Origin: Bacteroidetes bacterium 37-13
GTDB lineage: Bacteria; Bacteroidota; Bacteroidia; Chitinophagales; LD1
Length of the DNA stretch: 64,000 nucleotides
Assembly: GCA_001897535.1 (NCBI GenBank)
Contig: MKTC01000007.1
Coordinates: forward strand, 168,493-232,492
Direction of reading: 5' to 3'
The notes beneath the pieces are model-generated. The model saw nothing but the letters and a program-made list of their open reading frames with translations, made no database searches and was not told where the DNA came from. Numbering within the stretch: the stretch's first letter is position 1; every line of letters begins with the position of its first letter. The position numbers were made by a program, and so were the translations under genes. Positions 27,043 to 35,566 of the stretch are shown here, piece after piece.

Positions 27043-27903
27043 ATGATTAAACTTAAAACATTAGTAGCTACACTTTTTGTAACAGCAACTGTTATTACAG
27101 CTTCAGCTCAGAGTTTACCAATTCCTCCGCCAAGCCCTTGGCAAACTGTGAAGCAGCAATTTGCAACCTCTTCAATATCAATAGATTATTCAAGACCAAG
27201 TGTGAATGGCAGAACAATTTTTGGTGACTTAGTTCCTTACGGAAAAGTTTGGCGCACAGGTGCGAACGCTGCTACTACTATCGAGTTTGGAGATGATGTA
27301 ACTATCAATCGAGTTTTAGTTCCAAAAGGAAAATATGGCTTACTTACTATTCCTAGTGAGAAAGATTGGACAATTATTATTTCTAAAGACGTGAATGTTA
27401 CATCGGATTTTGACTATAACGAAAAAAACGATGTGGTGAGAATAATGGTGAAAGCTGCTGTATTAGATCGTCCGCAGGAAATGTTTACCATTGGTGTAGA
27501 AAATGTAAAACCTACGCAAGCTGATATTCAATTATCATGGAGTAAAACTTTGGTTTCATTTACTGTTACAGCAGAAATTGATGCTAAGATTATGGCTGCA
27601 ATTGATAAAGAAATGTTGAGCAAAAATCCGCCATATCACCAAGCAGCTAACTATTATTACGAAAATAATAAAGACTTAGCTAAAGCTTTGGAATGGAGCA
27701 CAAAAGCAGTTGCAGGAAACGCAAATGCTTATTGGATGAGTGCATTAAAAGCAAAAATTGAGTTTAAGTTGAAGAAATATAAAGATGCGGTTGCTTCAGC
27801 TGAAAAGTCTATTGAGCAAGCTAAAAAAGGACATAATGAAGCGTATGTAAAAAAGAATGAGGAGTTGATTAAAGAAATAAAAGCTCAACCAGATTTTAAA
27901 TAA
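27043..27903 (+). CDS. Exported DUF2911 protein with C-terminal TPR-like helices
   Basis: A 286-aa exported protein. The signal peptide ends at about residue 22 (VITASAQ). The DUF2911 domain follows, with PPSPWQTVKQQFATSSISID, GRTIFGDLVPYGKVWRTGAN and VLVPKGKYGLLTIP. Residues 200-280 are helical and TPR-like (YHQAANYYYENNKDLAKALE, KYKDAVASAEKSIEQAKKG). Function is unknown; it is presumably periplasmic. Its stop is followed by a large inverted repeat that lies partly in the convergent dprA gene. Confidence 0.85.
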   Translation: MIKLKTLVATLFVTATVITASAQSLPIPPPSPWQTVKQQFATSSISIDYSRPSVNGRTIFGDLVPYGKVWRTGANAATTIEFGDDVTINRVLVPKGKYGLLTIPSEKDWTIIISKDVNVTSDFDYNEKNDVVRIMVKAAVLDRPQEMFTIGVENVKPTQADIQLSWSKTLVSFTVTAEIDAKIMAAIDKEMLSKNPPYHQAANYYYENNKDLAKALEWSTKAVAGNANAYWMSALKAKIEFKLKKYKDAVASAEKSIEQAKKGHNEAYVKKNEELIKEIKAQPDFK

Positions 27904-27920
27904 TTACTGCTAAGTGAGAA

Positions 27921-29042
27921 CTAAGCCTGCCGGAGTTTGTAACGCTTTCCCGGCAGGCTTATTAACCAGTCGTTCATTTCCATTTCTAATAAAGTTGCAG
28001 AAAGCTCTCCCGCCTTTAAATGGCTTTCTGCCAAAAGCGTATCCACGGTTTTTTCTCCCGAAAGCAATAAATCGTAAATCGTTTTTTCGTTGCCACTAAT
28101 TACTAATTGTAGTTGCTTTGGCTTTGCATTTGCAGCCTTTTCTTTCACCTCCCAATTCATGGCATATAATAAATCAGCACTGCTTTCAACAAGTGTAGCT
28201 TTGTAAGTTTTAATTAAGAAATTGCAGCCGCGTGAATATTTATCACTCACTTTACCTGGCACCGCAAACACATCGCGGTTATAGGAAGAAGCAATGTTTG
28301 CCGTGATTACTGCACCGCCTTTTACATCACTTTCAACCACCAAAACAGCATCGCTCATGCCGGCAACAATTCTATTTCTTTCAGGAAAATTTCCCGGGTG
28401 AAAATTGCATTGAGTTGTGTATTCAGTGAGCAGTCCTCCATTTAAAACCATTTGCTTGGCTAAGTTTTTATTCTTTTCAGGATAAATTTTATTTAAGCCA
28501 TGTGCTAAAACTCCAACTGTAGAAATGTTATTCTCAACAGCTGCTTGGTGCGCCATAGAATCAATGCCATAAGCCAAACCGCTTAAAATTAGAATACCGG
28601 AATTGGCTAATTCACTAATAATTTTTGAAGTAGTTTCTTTGCCGTATTCTGTGGCATTTCGAGTGCCAACTATGGAAATTGTTTTTTCGGAATTTAGGTT
28701 TGAATTGCCTTTGTAATAAAGCATTGCCGGCCCATCTTCGCAATGGAGTAACCGCTGCGGATAGCCTTTATCTGTGAAAAATAATGGTTGAATTTGATGT
28801 TTTTCTATAAAAGCTATTTCTGTTTCCGCGGCTTCAAAAGTTTCTTTCTGCTGAATGGAATTGAAAATTTTTTCGGCACGAACTTCACCGATTAAAGGCG
28901 TTTTTTTGAGCTTGGATTTTGAACTTGTAAAAACAGCTTCTGCGCTACCGCAATAAGCAATTAAGTTTTTACAAATTATACTTCCTATTTCGGGAATTTT
29001 GGTAAGTGCTATTCTGTAAAATAGTTCGTTGGGTGAGGTCAT
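27921..29042 (-). CDS. dprA: DNA-processing protein DprA
   Basis: Loads RecA on single-stranded DNA during natural transformation. It has 373 aa. A helical N-terminus (KIPEIGSIICKNLIAYCGSA) is followed by the Rossmann-like core with ISIVGTRNATEYGK, ILSGLAYGIDSMAHQAA, NPER-like FPERNRIVAGMSDAVLVVES and KGGAVITANIA. A winged-helix C-terminus follows (LLAESHLKAGELSATLLEME). All core motifs are intact. It is downstream of a DUF6134-like gene with an 18-bp gap. Confidence 0.95.
   Translation of the reverse strand: MTSPNELFYRIALTKIPEIGSIICKNLIAYCGSAEAVFTSSKSKLKKTPLIGEVRAEKIFNSIQQKETFEAAETEIAFIEKHQIQPLFFTDKGYPQRLLHCEDGPAMLYYKGNSNLNSEKTISIVGTRNATEYGKETTSKIISELANSGILILSGLAYGIDSMAHQAAVENNISTVGVLAHGLNKIYPEKNKNLAKQMVLNGGLLTEYTTQCNFHPGNFPERNRIVAGMSDAVLVVESDVKGGAVITANIASSYNRDVFAVPGKVSDKYSRGCNFLIKTYKATLVESSADLLYAMNWEVKEKAANAKPKQLQLVISGNEKTIYDLLLSGEKTVDTLLAESHLKAGELSATLLEMEMNDWLISLPGKRYKLRQA
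27923..27960. terminator. Inverted repeat at the DUF2911/dprA junction
   Basis: AAGCCTGCCGG (27923-27933) and CCGGCAGGCTT (27950-27960) form a perfect 11-bp stem with a 16-nt loop. It lies inside the last codons of dprA and just after the DUF2911 stop. It may act as a two-way terminator for the convergent genes, but neither strand has a good U-run. Confidence 0.5.
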
Positions 29043-29060
29043 AATTTGAGGTAGAAAAAA

Positions 29061-29639
29061 TTAGTTCTTTGCCCGCATAAAAACGCTGCCAAGTGGCTTG
29101 CGCATTTCTATTTCGTAAAGCGAACCGTTGCGGTAGCGATAAATATTGGTTACATCTTTTAGTTTGTTTGCATATTCTCCGGGTGCAGTTTTTTCAAAGG
29201 CAACGAACTCGCCCATGCGCTCAGAGAACACACGCTTTTCATTTACAGGTTCTGTAAAATATAATTCCATTGATGAGAATGTAACAGCCTCAGTAACCTT
29301 TTTTACATCTGTTTCTTTTTTTACCAAATAGCCTTCGGCAGTTTTTGTGATATTAGTAATAGCTTGTACGCCATCGGTTACTGCTTTGCAGAATGCTGAA
29401 TAAAGAGAGCCGTTTAAATATTTAATATCAAACTCCATGTTTGAACTGCGAGTTTTAATAATAGCATTTACTGAAGAATTGCTATTGAGGTGATAAGTAA
29501 TAAGTCCATTGTTATTACTTTGTTTTGAAATAGTAGTTTGCCCAATGCTTTTACCAAAAAGCAACACATCAAATTTTTTGGTTTGCGATAGGGCAATTTG
29601 GTAGAATACTGCAATAAAAAGCAATAAGAATATTTTCAT
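29061..29639 (-). CDS. Exported DUF6134-like protein
   Basis: A 192-aa protein with signal peptide MKIFLLLFIAVFYQIALSQ and a beta-rich body (FDVLLFGKSIGQTTI, NSNSSVNAIIKTRSSNMEFD). It resembles Bacteroidota proteins grouped as DUF6134, but this is from memory. It is probably periplasmic, with no known function. It lies upstream of dprA on the same strand and divergent from the PUR-like gene. Confidence 0.65.
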   Translation of the reverse strand: MKIFLLLFIAVFYQIALSQTKKFDVLLFGKSIGQTTISKQSNNNGLITYHLNSNSSVNAIIKTRSSNMEFDIKYLNGSLYSAFCKAVTDGVQAITNITKTAEGYLVKKETDVKKVTEAVTFSSMELYFTEPVNEKRVFSERMGEFVAFEKTAPGEYANKLKDVTNIYRYRNGSLYEIEMRKPLGSVFMRAKN

Positions 29640-29673
29640 TGTAAACTAAGATAGTTTTTTTGAAAGGAAGTTG

Positions 29674-29681
29674 TATGTTTG
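29674..29681 (+). promoter_or_regulatory. Possible -7 box of the PUR-like gene
   Basis: TATGTTTG matches TAnnTTTG, 22 bp before the ATG at 29704. No TTG lies at the -33 distance. Confidence 0.4.
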
Positions 29682-29703
29682 AAATTGAAAATAGTGTTAT
29701 TTT

Positions 29704-29919
29704 ATGTTTGAAGACAAAATTCTTGTTTCAGAAAAAGTGCCTGCCGGCAAGCGTACATATTTTATTGACTTGAAAGAAACAAAACAAGGCGATAAACTTT
29801 TGAAAATTACTGAAAGTAAAAAGAATGAAGGTGATTTTATTCGCCACAGTATTTTAATTTACGAAGAGGATTTTGAAAAGATTTTTGAAGCCTTAGCCAA
29901 GATAAAAGAACGCCTGTAA
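29704..29919 (+). CDS. PUR-alpha-like DUF3276 nucleic-acid-binding protein
   Basis: A 71-aa protein made of a single PUR repeat: strands ILVSEKVPAGKRTYFIDLKE and GDKLLKITESKK, then a C-terminal helix with DFEKIFEALAKI. This family is restricted mostly to Bacteroidota and spirochaetes and binds single-stranded nucleic acid. It is shorter than many relatives, which carry an extra C-terminal tail. Its stop is 3 bp from the convergent folA stop. Confidence 0.85.
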   Translation: MFEDKILVSEKVPAGKRTYFIDLKETKQGDKLLKITESKKNEGDFIRHSILIYEEDFEKIFEALAKIKERL

Positions 29920-29922
29920 AGT

Positions 29923-30435
29923 TTAATGGCTTACTTTTCTTTCTAACTTTATATAATTGAAGTCAAACTCATTTTTTTTATCTTTCTCGAAAAAAATGTT
30001 TTCAGTTTCTACAAATTCTTCGGTGTTCCATTTTGGAAAAAATGTATCTGCCTCACTAAAATTTGAATTCACTTTTGTGATATAAAGCGTGGTGGCAAAA
30101 GGTATTGCAAGTGTATAAATTTCTCCACCGCCAATTATCATCAATTCATTTTCTCTGGCATTTTTAGCTATTGCAATAGCTTCTTTTATAGTGTGAACTA
30201 CAATACAATTTGCTGCTTTGAAATTTTTATTGGTTGTGAGAATAATATTTACGCGATTCGGCAATGGACGAAATTTTTCGGGAATGCTTTCATAAGTTTT
30301 TCTGCCCATTAGCACATGATGTCCGCTTGTGATTTCTTTAAAGCGTTTTAAATCGGCTGGCAAATGCCAAAGCAATTTGCCGTTTGCGCCAATTTCATTA
30401 TTCAAACCTAAAGCTACTACGAGTGCTATTTTCAT
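29923..30435 (-). CDS. folA: Dihydrofolate reductase
   Basis: Reduces dihydrofolate to tetrahydrofolate with NADPH. It has 170 aa. It shows NNEIGANGKLLWHLPADLKRFK with the substrate-binding acidic residue region, GRKTYESIP, and the IIGGGEIYTLAI nucleotide site. Start and length are normal. It sits 13 bp downstream of the acyl-CoA dehydrogenase gene. Confidence 0.97.
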   Translation of the reverse strand: MKIALVVALGLNNEIGANGKLLWHLPADLKRFKEITSGHHVLMGRKTYESIPEKFRPLPNRVNIILTTNKNFKAANCIVVHTIKEAIAIAKNARENELMIIGGGEIYTLAIPFATTLYITKVNSNFSEADTFFPKWNTEEFVETENIFFEKDKKNEFDFNYIKLERKVSH

Positions 30436-30448
30436 AGAGCAGTTGTGT

Positions 30449-31606
30449 TTATTTTCCTACCACATTTCGAGCGATAAGTTCTTTCATAATTTCGTTGGTG
30501 CCGGCATAAATTCTTTGCACGCGCGCATCTGCCCAAGCTCTGGCAGCGAGGTATTCCCACATGTAGCCGTAGCCACCGTGAAGTTGCACACATTCATCGG
30601 CAACTTTGCATTGCATTTCTGTAAGCCAATATTTGCAAGCGCTTGCTGCTGCTTGGTCTAATTTCTTTTCGCAATGCAGTTCAAGGCATTTATCGGCATA
30701 AACTCTGCCTACTGAAATTTCTGTAGCCATTTCTGCCAATTTAAAGCGTGTGTTTTGCAATGCAGCAATTGGTTTTCCAAATGCAATTCTATCTTTTGTG
30801 TATTGAACGGTTGCGGCAAAAACGGCTTCTGCTAATGCTATTGCGCCTAAGCCAACAATTAAGCGTTCTTGCGAAAGTTCGGTCATTAAATATTTAAAAC
30901 CTTCACCTTCTTTACCAATAAGATTTTCTTTTGGCACTTCTACGTTTTCTAAAAATAGTTCGCAAGTATCTTGTGAGTGTAATCCCGTTTTTTCAAATGG
31001 TTTGCCTTTGCTGTAGCCTTTCATTCCGGTTTCAACTAAAAATAGACTAATGCCTTTTGCACCTTGTGTTGGGTCGGTTTTGGCGGCAACAATGGCAATA
31101 TCGCTTAAATAACCGTTGGTGATAAATGTTTTAGAGCCGTTAAGCAAATAGTAATCACCTTTATCAACTGCAGTAGCTCTAATTCCTTGTAAGTCGCTTC
31201 CGGCACCGGGTTCGGTCATGGCGATGGCAGCAATAGCTTCGCCCGAAACCATTTTTGGCAACCATTTTTTCTTAATGGTTTCGCTTCCGTAATGTTCAAT
31301 GTAAGGGCAAACAATATCGGAGTGAAGTGGATAGCCAACTGCCGGTCCTCCGCAGCCGGTGTGGCCTAATTCTTCAATAAAAATAGCGTTGTATCGGAAG
31401 TCTTTAATGCCTAATCCGCCATATTGTTCATCAACTTGCATACATAAAAAGCCTGCTTCGCCTAGCTTTTGCCAGCTTTCGCGGCTCACCATTTTGTCTT
31501 TTTCCCATTTGGGGTTGTTTGGAGTAATTTCTTTAGCTACAAAATCTCTTACACTTTGTGCAAAAAGTAAATGTTCTTCGGTGTAAATGTTGCGTTCTAA
31601 TTTCAT
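30449..31606 (-). CDS. Acyl-CoA dehydrogenase, long-chain (ACADL-like) type
   Basis: An FAD enzyme for the first step of fatty-acid beta-oxidation, 385 aa. FAD and substrate motifs AIAMTEPGAGSDLQG (residues 127-141) and ALQNTRFKLAEMA are present. The usual catalytic glutamate of the C-terminal YEGT motif is missing, since the motif reads YAGTNEIMKELIAR. LCAD and isovaleryl-CoA dehydrogenase also lack it and use a glutamate earlier in the chain. Here Glu247 in ELSQERL is the matching candidate. The enzyme is therefore likely active and of the long-chain subgroup. Chain-length preference is inferred. Confidence 0.9.
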   Translation of the reverse strand: MKLERNIYTEEHLLFAQSVRDFVAKEITPNNPKWEKDKMVSRESWQKLGEAGFLCMQVDEQYGGLGIKDFRYNAIFIEELGHTGCGGPAVGYPLHSDIVCPYIEHYGSETIKKKWLPKMVSGEAIAAIAMTEPGAGSDLQGIRATAVDKGDYYLLNGSKTFITNGYLSDIAIVAAKTDPTQGAKGISLFLVETGMKGYSKGKPFEKTGLHSQDTCELFLENVEVPKENLIGKEGEGFKYLMTELSQERLIVGLGAIALAEAVFAATVQYTKDRIAFGKPIAALQNTRFKLAEMATEISVGRVYADKCLELHCEKKLDQAAASACKYWLTEMQCKVADECVQLHGGYGYMWEYLAARAWADARVQRIYAGTNEIMKELIARNVVGK

Positions 31607-31643
31607 TTTATGTAAGTTATTTTAGTTGAAAGAAAAGTATGAT

Positions 31644-33185
31644 TTATTCCCATTCTATGGTTGCAGGTGGCTTGCTGCTAATATCGTAAACTACGCGATT
31701 TACTCCGCGTACATTATTGATAATATCGTTTGAGGTTTTTGCTAAAAATTCGTTTGGCAATCTGCTCCAATCGGCTGTCATGCCATCGGTTGAATTTACT
31801 GCACGCAAAGCAACCATGCTTTCATAAGTGCGTTCATCACCCATTACACCAACACTTTTTACGGAAGTTAAAATAGCACCTGCTTGCCACACTTGGTCGT
31901 ATAAGCCAAACGATTTTAAATTACTGATATAAATATCGTCTGCTTCTTGAAGCGTAGCTACTTTATCGGGTGTGATGTCGCCTAAAATACGAACTGCTAA
32001 ACCTGGTCCGGGGAAAGGATGACGGTTTAAAATATCGGGGTGAAGATTAAGTTCTTTACCCGCTCTGCGCACTTCGTCTTTAAATAAATAGCGAAGCGGT
32101 TCAACAATTTTCAGCTTTAATCTTTCGGGCAATCCGCCAACGTTGTGATGAGATTTTATAGTTGCAGAAGGGCCTTTCACGCTTACGCTTTCTATCACAT
32201 CAGGATAAATTGTTCCTTGTGCCAACCATTTTATTTCCGGGTGTTTTTTAGCTTCTTCTTCAAATACTTCAATAAAAACTCTACCAATAATTTTGCGCTT
32301 TTGCTCTGGGTCTGAAACGCCTGCTAATTCTGATAGGAAGAGATTTCCTGCTCTGATGCCGACTACATTTAAACCTAAGTGTTCGTATTGTACCAACACA
32401 TTTTCAAATTCGTTTTTGCGGAGTAAACCGTTATCTACAAATACGCAGAGTAAATTTTTGCCAATAGCTTTGTGCAGTAATAAAGCTGCTACCGATGAAT
32501 CTACACCACCGCTAAGCCCAAGCAAAACATGGTCGTTTTGAAGTTGTGTTTTTAGTGAGGCAATAGTTTCTTCTACAAAAGAAGCGGGTGTCCAACTGTG
32601 TTTGCAGCCGCACACATCAAACAAAAAGTTATTGAGTATTTTTTGCCCTTCGGTGCTGTGATACACTTCTGGGTGGAATTGCAAAGCATAAACTTCATTT
32701 TCAAATACATTTTCTTTTGCTCTAAATGCTGCTACCACTTTTGAATCGCTTTCGGCAACTAATTCAAAGTTGTTTCCAATGCTGCGAATGGTATCTCCGT
32801 GGCTCATCCAAACTTGGCTGTAGTTGCTAATTTGGTGCATGAGTTTGTCGCTTAGTTCTCTAATTTCTAAGTGTGCTCTGCCGTATTCGCGTTTGTCGCT
32901 TTTTTCTACATTTCCACCATTTTGCTTTGCCAATAATTGTGCTCCATAGCAAACGCCCAATAATGGTGCTTTGGCAGCATATTTTTGTGTGTCTAAATAA
33001 GGCGCATCGGTATCGTTTACGCTGGAAGGTCCACCGCTAAGAATAATTCCTTTAATGTCGTTTCCAATTTCCGGAACATTGTTGAAAGGAACAATTTCGC
33101 AATATACTTCGCTTTCGCGAACTCTGCGTGCAATAAGTTGTGTGTATTGAGAGCCAAAGTCTATGATAAGAATTTTTTCGTGCAT
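31644..33185 (-). CDS. guaA: GMP synthase (glutamine-hydrolysing)
   Basis: Converts XMP to GMP. It has 513 aa from the ATG at 33183-33185, chosen because [16 protein letters not shown] is the normal start of the family; an upstream in-frame extension of 11 codons is unlikely. The amidotransferase part has GVCYGAQLL with the nucleophile Cys and QFHPEVYHS with His and Glu. The ATP pyrophosphatase loop is [10 protein letters not shown]. The C-terminal dimerisation domain ends PATIEWE. It lies 63 bp downstream of the deoxynucleoside kinase gene. Confidence 0.97.
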   Translation of the reverse strand: MHEKILIIDFGSQYTQLIARRVRESEVYCEIVPFNNVPEIGNDIKGIILSGGPSSVNDTDAPYLDTQKYAAKAPLLGVCYGAQLLAKQNGGNVEKSDKREYGRAHLEIRELSDKLMHQISNYSQVWMSHGDTIRSIGNNFELVAESDSKVVAAFRAKENVFENEVYALQFHPEVYHSTEGQKILNNFLFDVCGCKHSWTPASFVEETIASLKTQLQNDHVLLGLSGGVDSSVAALLLHKAIGKNLLCVFVDNGLLRKNEFENVLVQYEHLGLNVVGIRAGNLFLSELAGVSDPEQKRKIIGRVFIEVFEEEAKKHPEIKWLAQGTIYPDVIESVSVKGPSATIKSHHNVGGLPERLKLKIVEPLRYLFKDEVRRAGKELNLHPDILNRHPFPGPGLAVRILGDITPDKVATLQEADDIYISNLKSFGLYDQVWQAGAILTSVKSVGVMGDERTYESMVALRAVNSTDGMTADWSRLPNEFLAKTSNDIINNVRGVNRVVYDISSKPPATIEWE

Positions 33186-33248
33186 GGCGCGAAATAAGTG
33201 GTTCTTATTGAAAACCAAAGAGGATTTTATCCCCTTTTTAAATTGGCT

Positions 33249-34130
33249 TTAAAATAAACCGTAAAGCTCGGCATCTATTTTGCTTATTACTTCGCCTAAA
33301 GCCTTTTTATCATCGGCAAAATTCACTTTGTCCACATCAATTATTAAAAGTTTTCCATCTGTGTAGGAGGTAATCCATTTCTCGTAATATTCGTTTAGTC
33401 TGCGCAAATACTCCAAGCGCAAATTTTCTTCGTATTCTCTACCTCTGCGTTGTATTTGGTTCACCAAAGTAGGAACAGAAGCTTTTAAATAAATAAGTAA
33501 ATCTGGTGGTTTTATTAAACCGCTAACTGTTTCGAAAAGGCTGCGATAGTTTTCGAAATCGCGTGAACTCATTAAGCCCATTGCGTGTAAGTTTGGCGCA
33601 AAAATATGTGCGTCTTCGTGTATGGTTCTATCTTGAATTACAACTTCTTCTCCACTTTGTATTTCAACAATTTGCTTAAAGCGTTTATTTAAAAAATACA
33701 CTTGCAGGTTGAAACTCCAGCGCGGCATGTCTTCGTAGAAATCGTTTAAGTATGGATTGTTTTCTACATCTTCAAACTGTGGCAACCAACCATAATGCTT
33801 TGCAAGTTGCTGTGTTAAGGTTGTTTTTCCAGAGCCGATATTTCCGGCAATGGCAATGTGTTTTATGTTTTTGCTTATTGCAATTTTAGGCTTGGCTGCT
33901 ACTTGAATTTTTTCAGCAATAGTTGGCTTTTTTGCAGTTTCAACAACTTTTGTAGCTACTTTTTTAGTAGCTGCTTTTACTTGCTTTTTAGGTGCTACGG
34001 CAGTTACTTTTTTTACTGTTTTTTTAGCAGGGGCAACTTTTTTAGTTTCAACCTTTTTGGTTGCTGCCGCTTTTTTAGTGGCAGGTTTTGCTACACTCTT
34101 TTTTTTCGTTACTGTTTTAGTTTTTGCCAT
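33249..34130 (-). CDS. Deoxynucleoside kinase with histone H1-like N-terminal tail
   Basis: A dNK/dGK-type kinase that phosphorylates deoxynucleosides for salvage. The catalytic part (residues about 90-293, 204 aa, a normal size for the enzyme alone) has the P-loop GNIGSGKTT (96-104), the acidic EDVENNPYLNDFY block, VIQDRTIHEDAHIF with the DR(T/S) motif, and the lid RRGREYEENL. It is preceded by about 88 residues of Lys/Ala/Thr/Val repeats (TKKAAATKKVETKK and similar), as in histone H1 or HC1-like proteins. The ATG at 34130 opens this tail directly, and there is no internal ATG before the kinase fold. The tail may bind nucleic acid. Confidence 0.88.
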   Translation of the reverse strand: MAKTKTVTKKKSVAKPATKKAAATKKVETKKVAPAKKTVKKVTAVAPKKQVKAATKKVATKVVETAKKPTIAEKIQVAAKPKIAISKNIKHIAIAGNIGSGKTTLTQQLAKHYGWLPQFEDVENNPYLNDFYEDMPRWSFNLQVYFLNKRFKQIVEIQSGEEVVIQDRTIHEDAHIFAPNLHAMGLMSSRDFENYRSLFETVSGLIKPPDLLIYLKASVPTLVNQIQRRGREYEENLRLEYLRRLNEYYEKWITSYTDGKLLIIDVDKVNFADDKKALGEVISKIDAELYGLF

Positions 34131-34174
34131 AGAATTTTGCTTGCTTGTTTCGAAAATAAAAAATTGTTTTTCGC

Positions 34175-35170
34175 TTAAAACTTTCTGAATCCAATTATTT
34201 CGCGCACATCGTTTAAAGTCTTGCTAGCGCTTAGTCTTGCCTTTTCTCCGCCTTCGTTTAAAACTTTGTTTATGTAGGCTTCGTTGGCAGAAATTTCTTT
34301 AATGCGTTCGCGAATTGGTTCAATAAATTTTACCATATCTTCTCCCAGTTGTTTTTTAAAATCACCATATCTGATAGTGCAATTGTTGAAACTTTCATTA
34401 AAGAAATTGTAAGTGTCTTGCGAAGAAATCAACTGCATAATATCAAATAAATTTTGAACCGATTGCGATTTTACAGAATTAGGTTCTGTTGGACCAGTAT
34501 CTGTTTTAGCGCGCATCATTTTTTTTCTAATTGTATCGCTATCGTCATCTAAATAAATTACGGTGCTTTCGCCTTTAGATTTACTCATTTTACCTTCGCC
34601 ATCTAAACTTGGAATACTTGCTGATTTTTCGCTAAAACTAAATGCTTGGGGCTCTGGAAAATATTCTACTCCATAAAGATGATTGAATCTATTTGCAAAA
34701 GTGCGTGTCATTTCCAAGTGTTGCAGTTGGTCTTTGCCAACCGGAACTTTTAGCGCTCTGTGTACAATAATATCAACCGCCATTAGCACCGGATAGGTGA
34801 GTAATCCGGCATTTACGTTATCGGGTTGGCTGCGCACTTTTTCTTTAAAAGTAGCTGCACGCTCTAATTCTCCCAAGTACGCAAGCATATTAAAAACTAA
34901 GTACAATTCAGGTATTTGCGGTACATCGCTTTGGCGATAAAGCACACATTTTTCGGGATCTAAACCACATGCTAAATATTCAATTACTGTTTGCCGCACA
35001 TTGGCGCTTAAATCTGCGGGATGCGGATGTGTGGTGAGAGAATGATAATCGGCAACAAAAAAATAGCAGTTGTACTGCGATTGCATTTCAACAAAGTTTT
35101 TTACTGCTCCGAAATAATTGCCAATATGCTGGCGATTGGTTGGTCTAACACCGCTTACAACTATATCCAC
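34175..35170 (-). CDS. trpS: Tryptophanyl-tRNA synthetase
   Basis: A class I aminoacyl-tRNA synthetase of 331 aa. The HIGH-type motif appears as QHIGNYFGAV and the KMSKS motif as GKMSKSKG. AVDIIVHRALKVPVGKDQLQHLE forms the Trp and ATP pocket. The start is GTG at 35168-35170, since DIVVSGVRPT follows directly as in relatives. It is 44 bp upstream of the kinase gene and divergent from gatC. Confidence 0.96.
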   Translation of the reverse strand: MDIVVSGVRPTNRQHIGNYFGAVKNFVEMQSQYNCYFFVADYHSLTTHPHPADLSANVRQTVIEYLACGLDPEKCVLYRQSDVPQIPELYLVFNMLAYLGELERAATFKEKVRSQPDNVNAGLLTYPVLMAVDIIVHRALKVPVGKDQLQHLEMTRTFANRFNHLYGVEYFPEPQAFSFSEKSASIPSLDGEGKMSKSKGESTVIYLDDDSDTIRKKMMRAKTDTGPTEPNSVKSQSVQNLFDIMQLISSQDTYNFFNESFNNCTIRYGDFKKQLGEDMVKFIEPIRERIKEISANEAYINKVLNEGGEKARLSASKTLNDVREIIGFRKF

Positions 35171-35246
35171 GTTCTAAGTTTAATCTAAAAAAATAAAGGG
35201 CGCTAAAATATAAAATTGAAAATAGCGATGTACTACTTATCTTTCT

Positions 35247-35254
35247 TATTTTTG
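35247..35254 (+). promoter_or_regulatory. Possible -7 box of gatC
   Basis: TATTTTTG matches TAnnTTTG and would start transcription near 35258, supporting the ATG at 35273 over an upstream TTG at 35216. The -33 element is not clear. Confidence 0.4.
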
Positions 35255-35272
35255 CGCGAAGCTAAACGAATT

Positions 35273-35563
35273 ATGAAGATAGACAACGCCTTAGTGGAAC
35301 GATTGGCAGAACTCTCTAAATTAGAGTTTGAAACGGAAGAAAAGGAACGTATAAAAACAGATTTGCAAAATATTTTTAATTTGGTTGAGAAGCTGAATGA
35401 AGTAAATGTAGATGGCGTGGAACCGCTAATTTACATGAGTGAAGAAAGAAATGTACTTAGAAAAGATGTAGTGCAAGGTGAAGTACCTAAAGTTGAAGCG
35501 TTGTTGAATGCACCACAAAAAGATTCGGACTATTTTAAAGTTCCAAAAGTAATTAAGAAGTAA
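35273..35563 (+). CDS. gatC: Aspartyl/glutamyl-tRNA amidotransferase subunit C
   Basis: A small subunit of GatCAB, which converts Glu-tRNA(Gln) or Asp-tRNA(Asn) to the amide form. It has 96 aa from the ATG at 35273. Family marks are VERLAELSKLEFETEEKERI, LQNIFNLVEKLNEVNVDGVE and the C-terminal DYFKVPKVI. gatA and gatB are elsewhere, as is common. It converges on the AI-2E gene with a 3-bp gap. Confidence 0.94.
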   Translation: MKIDNALVERLAELSKLEFETEEKERIKTDLQNIFNLVEKLNEVNVDGVEPLIYMSEERNVLRKDVVQGEVPKVEALLNAPQKDSDYFKVPKVIKK

Positions 35564-35566
35564 AAT

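Noticed and set aside
35216..35272. Extended N-terminus for gatC
   Set aside because: It needs a TTG start, adds residues unlike the family, and lies across a likely -7 box.
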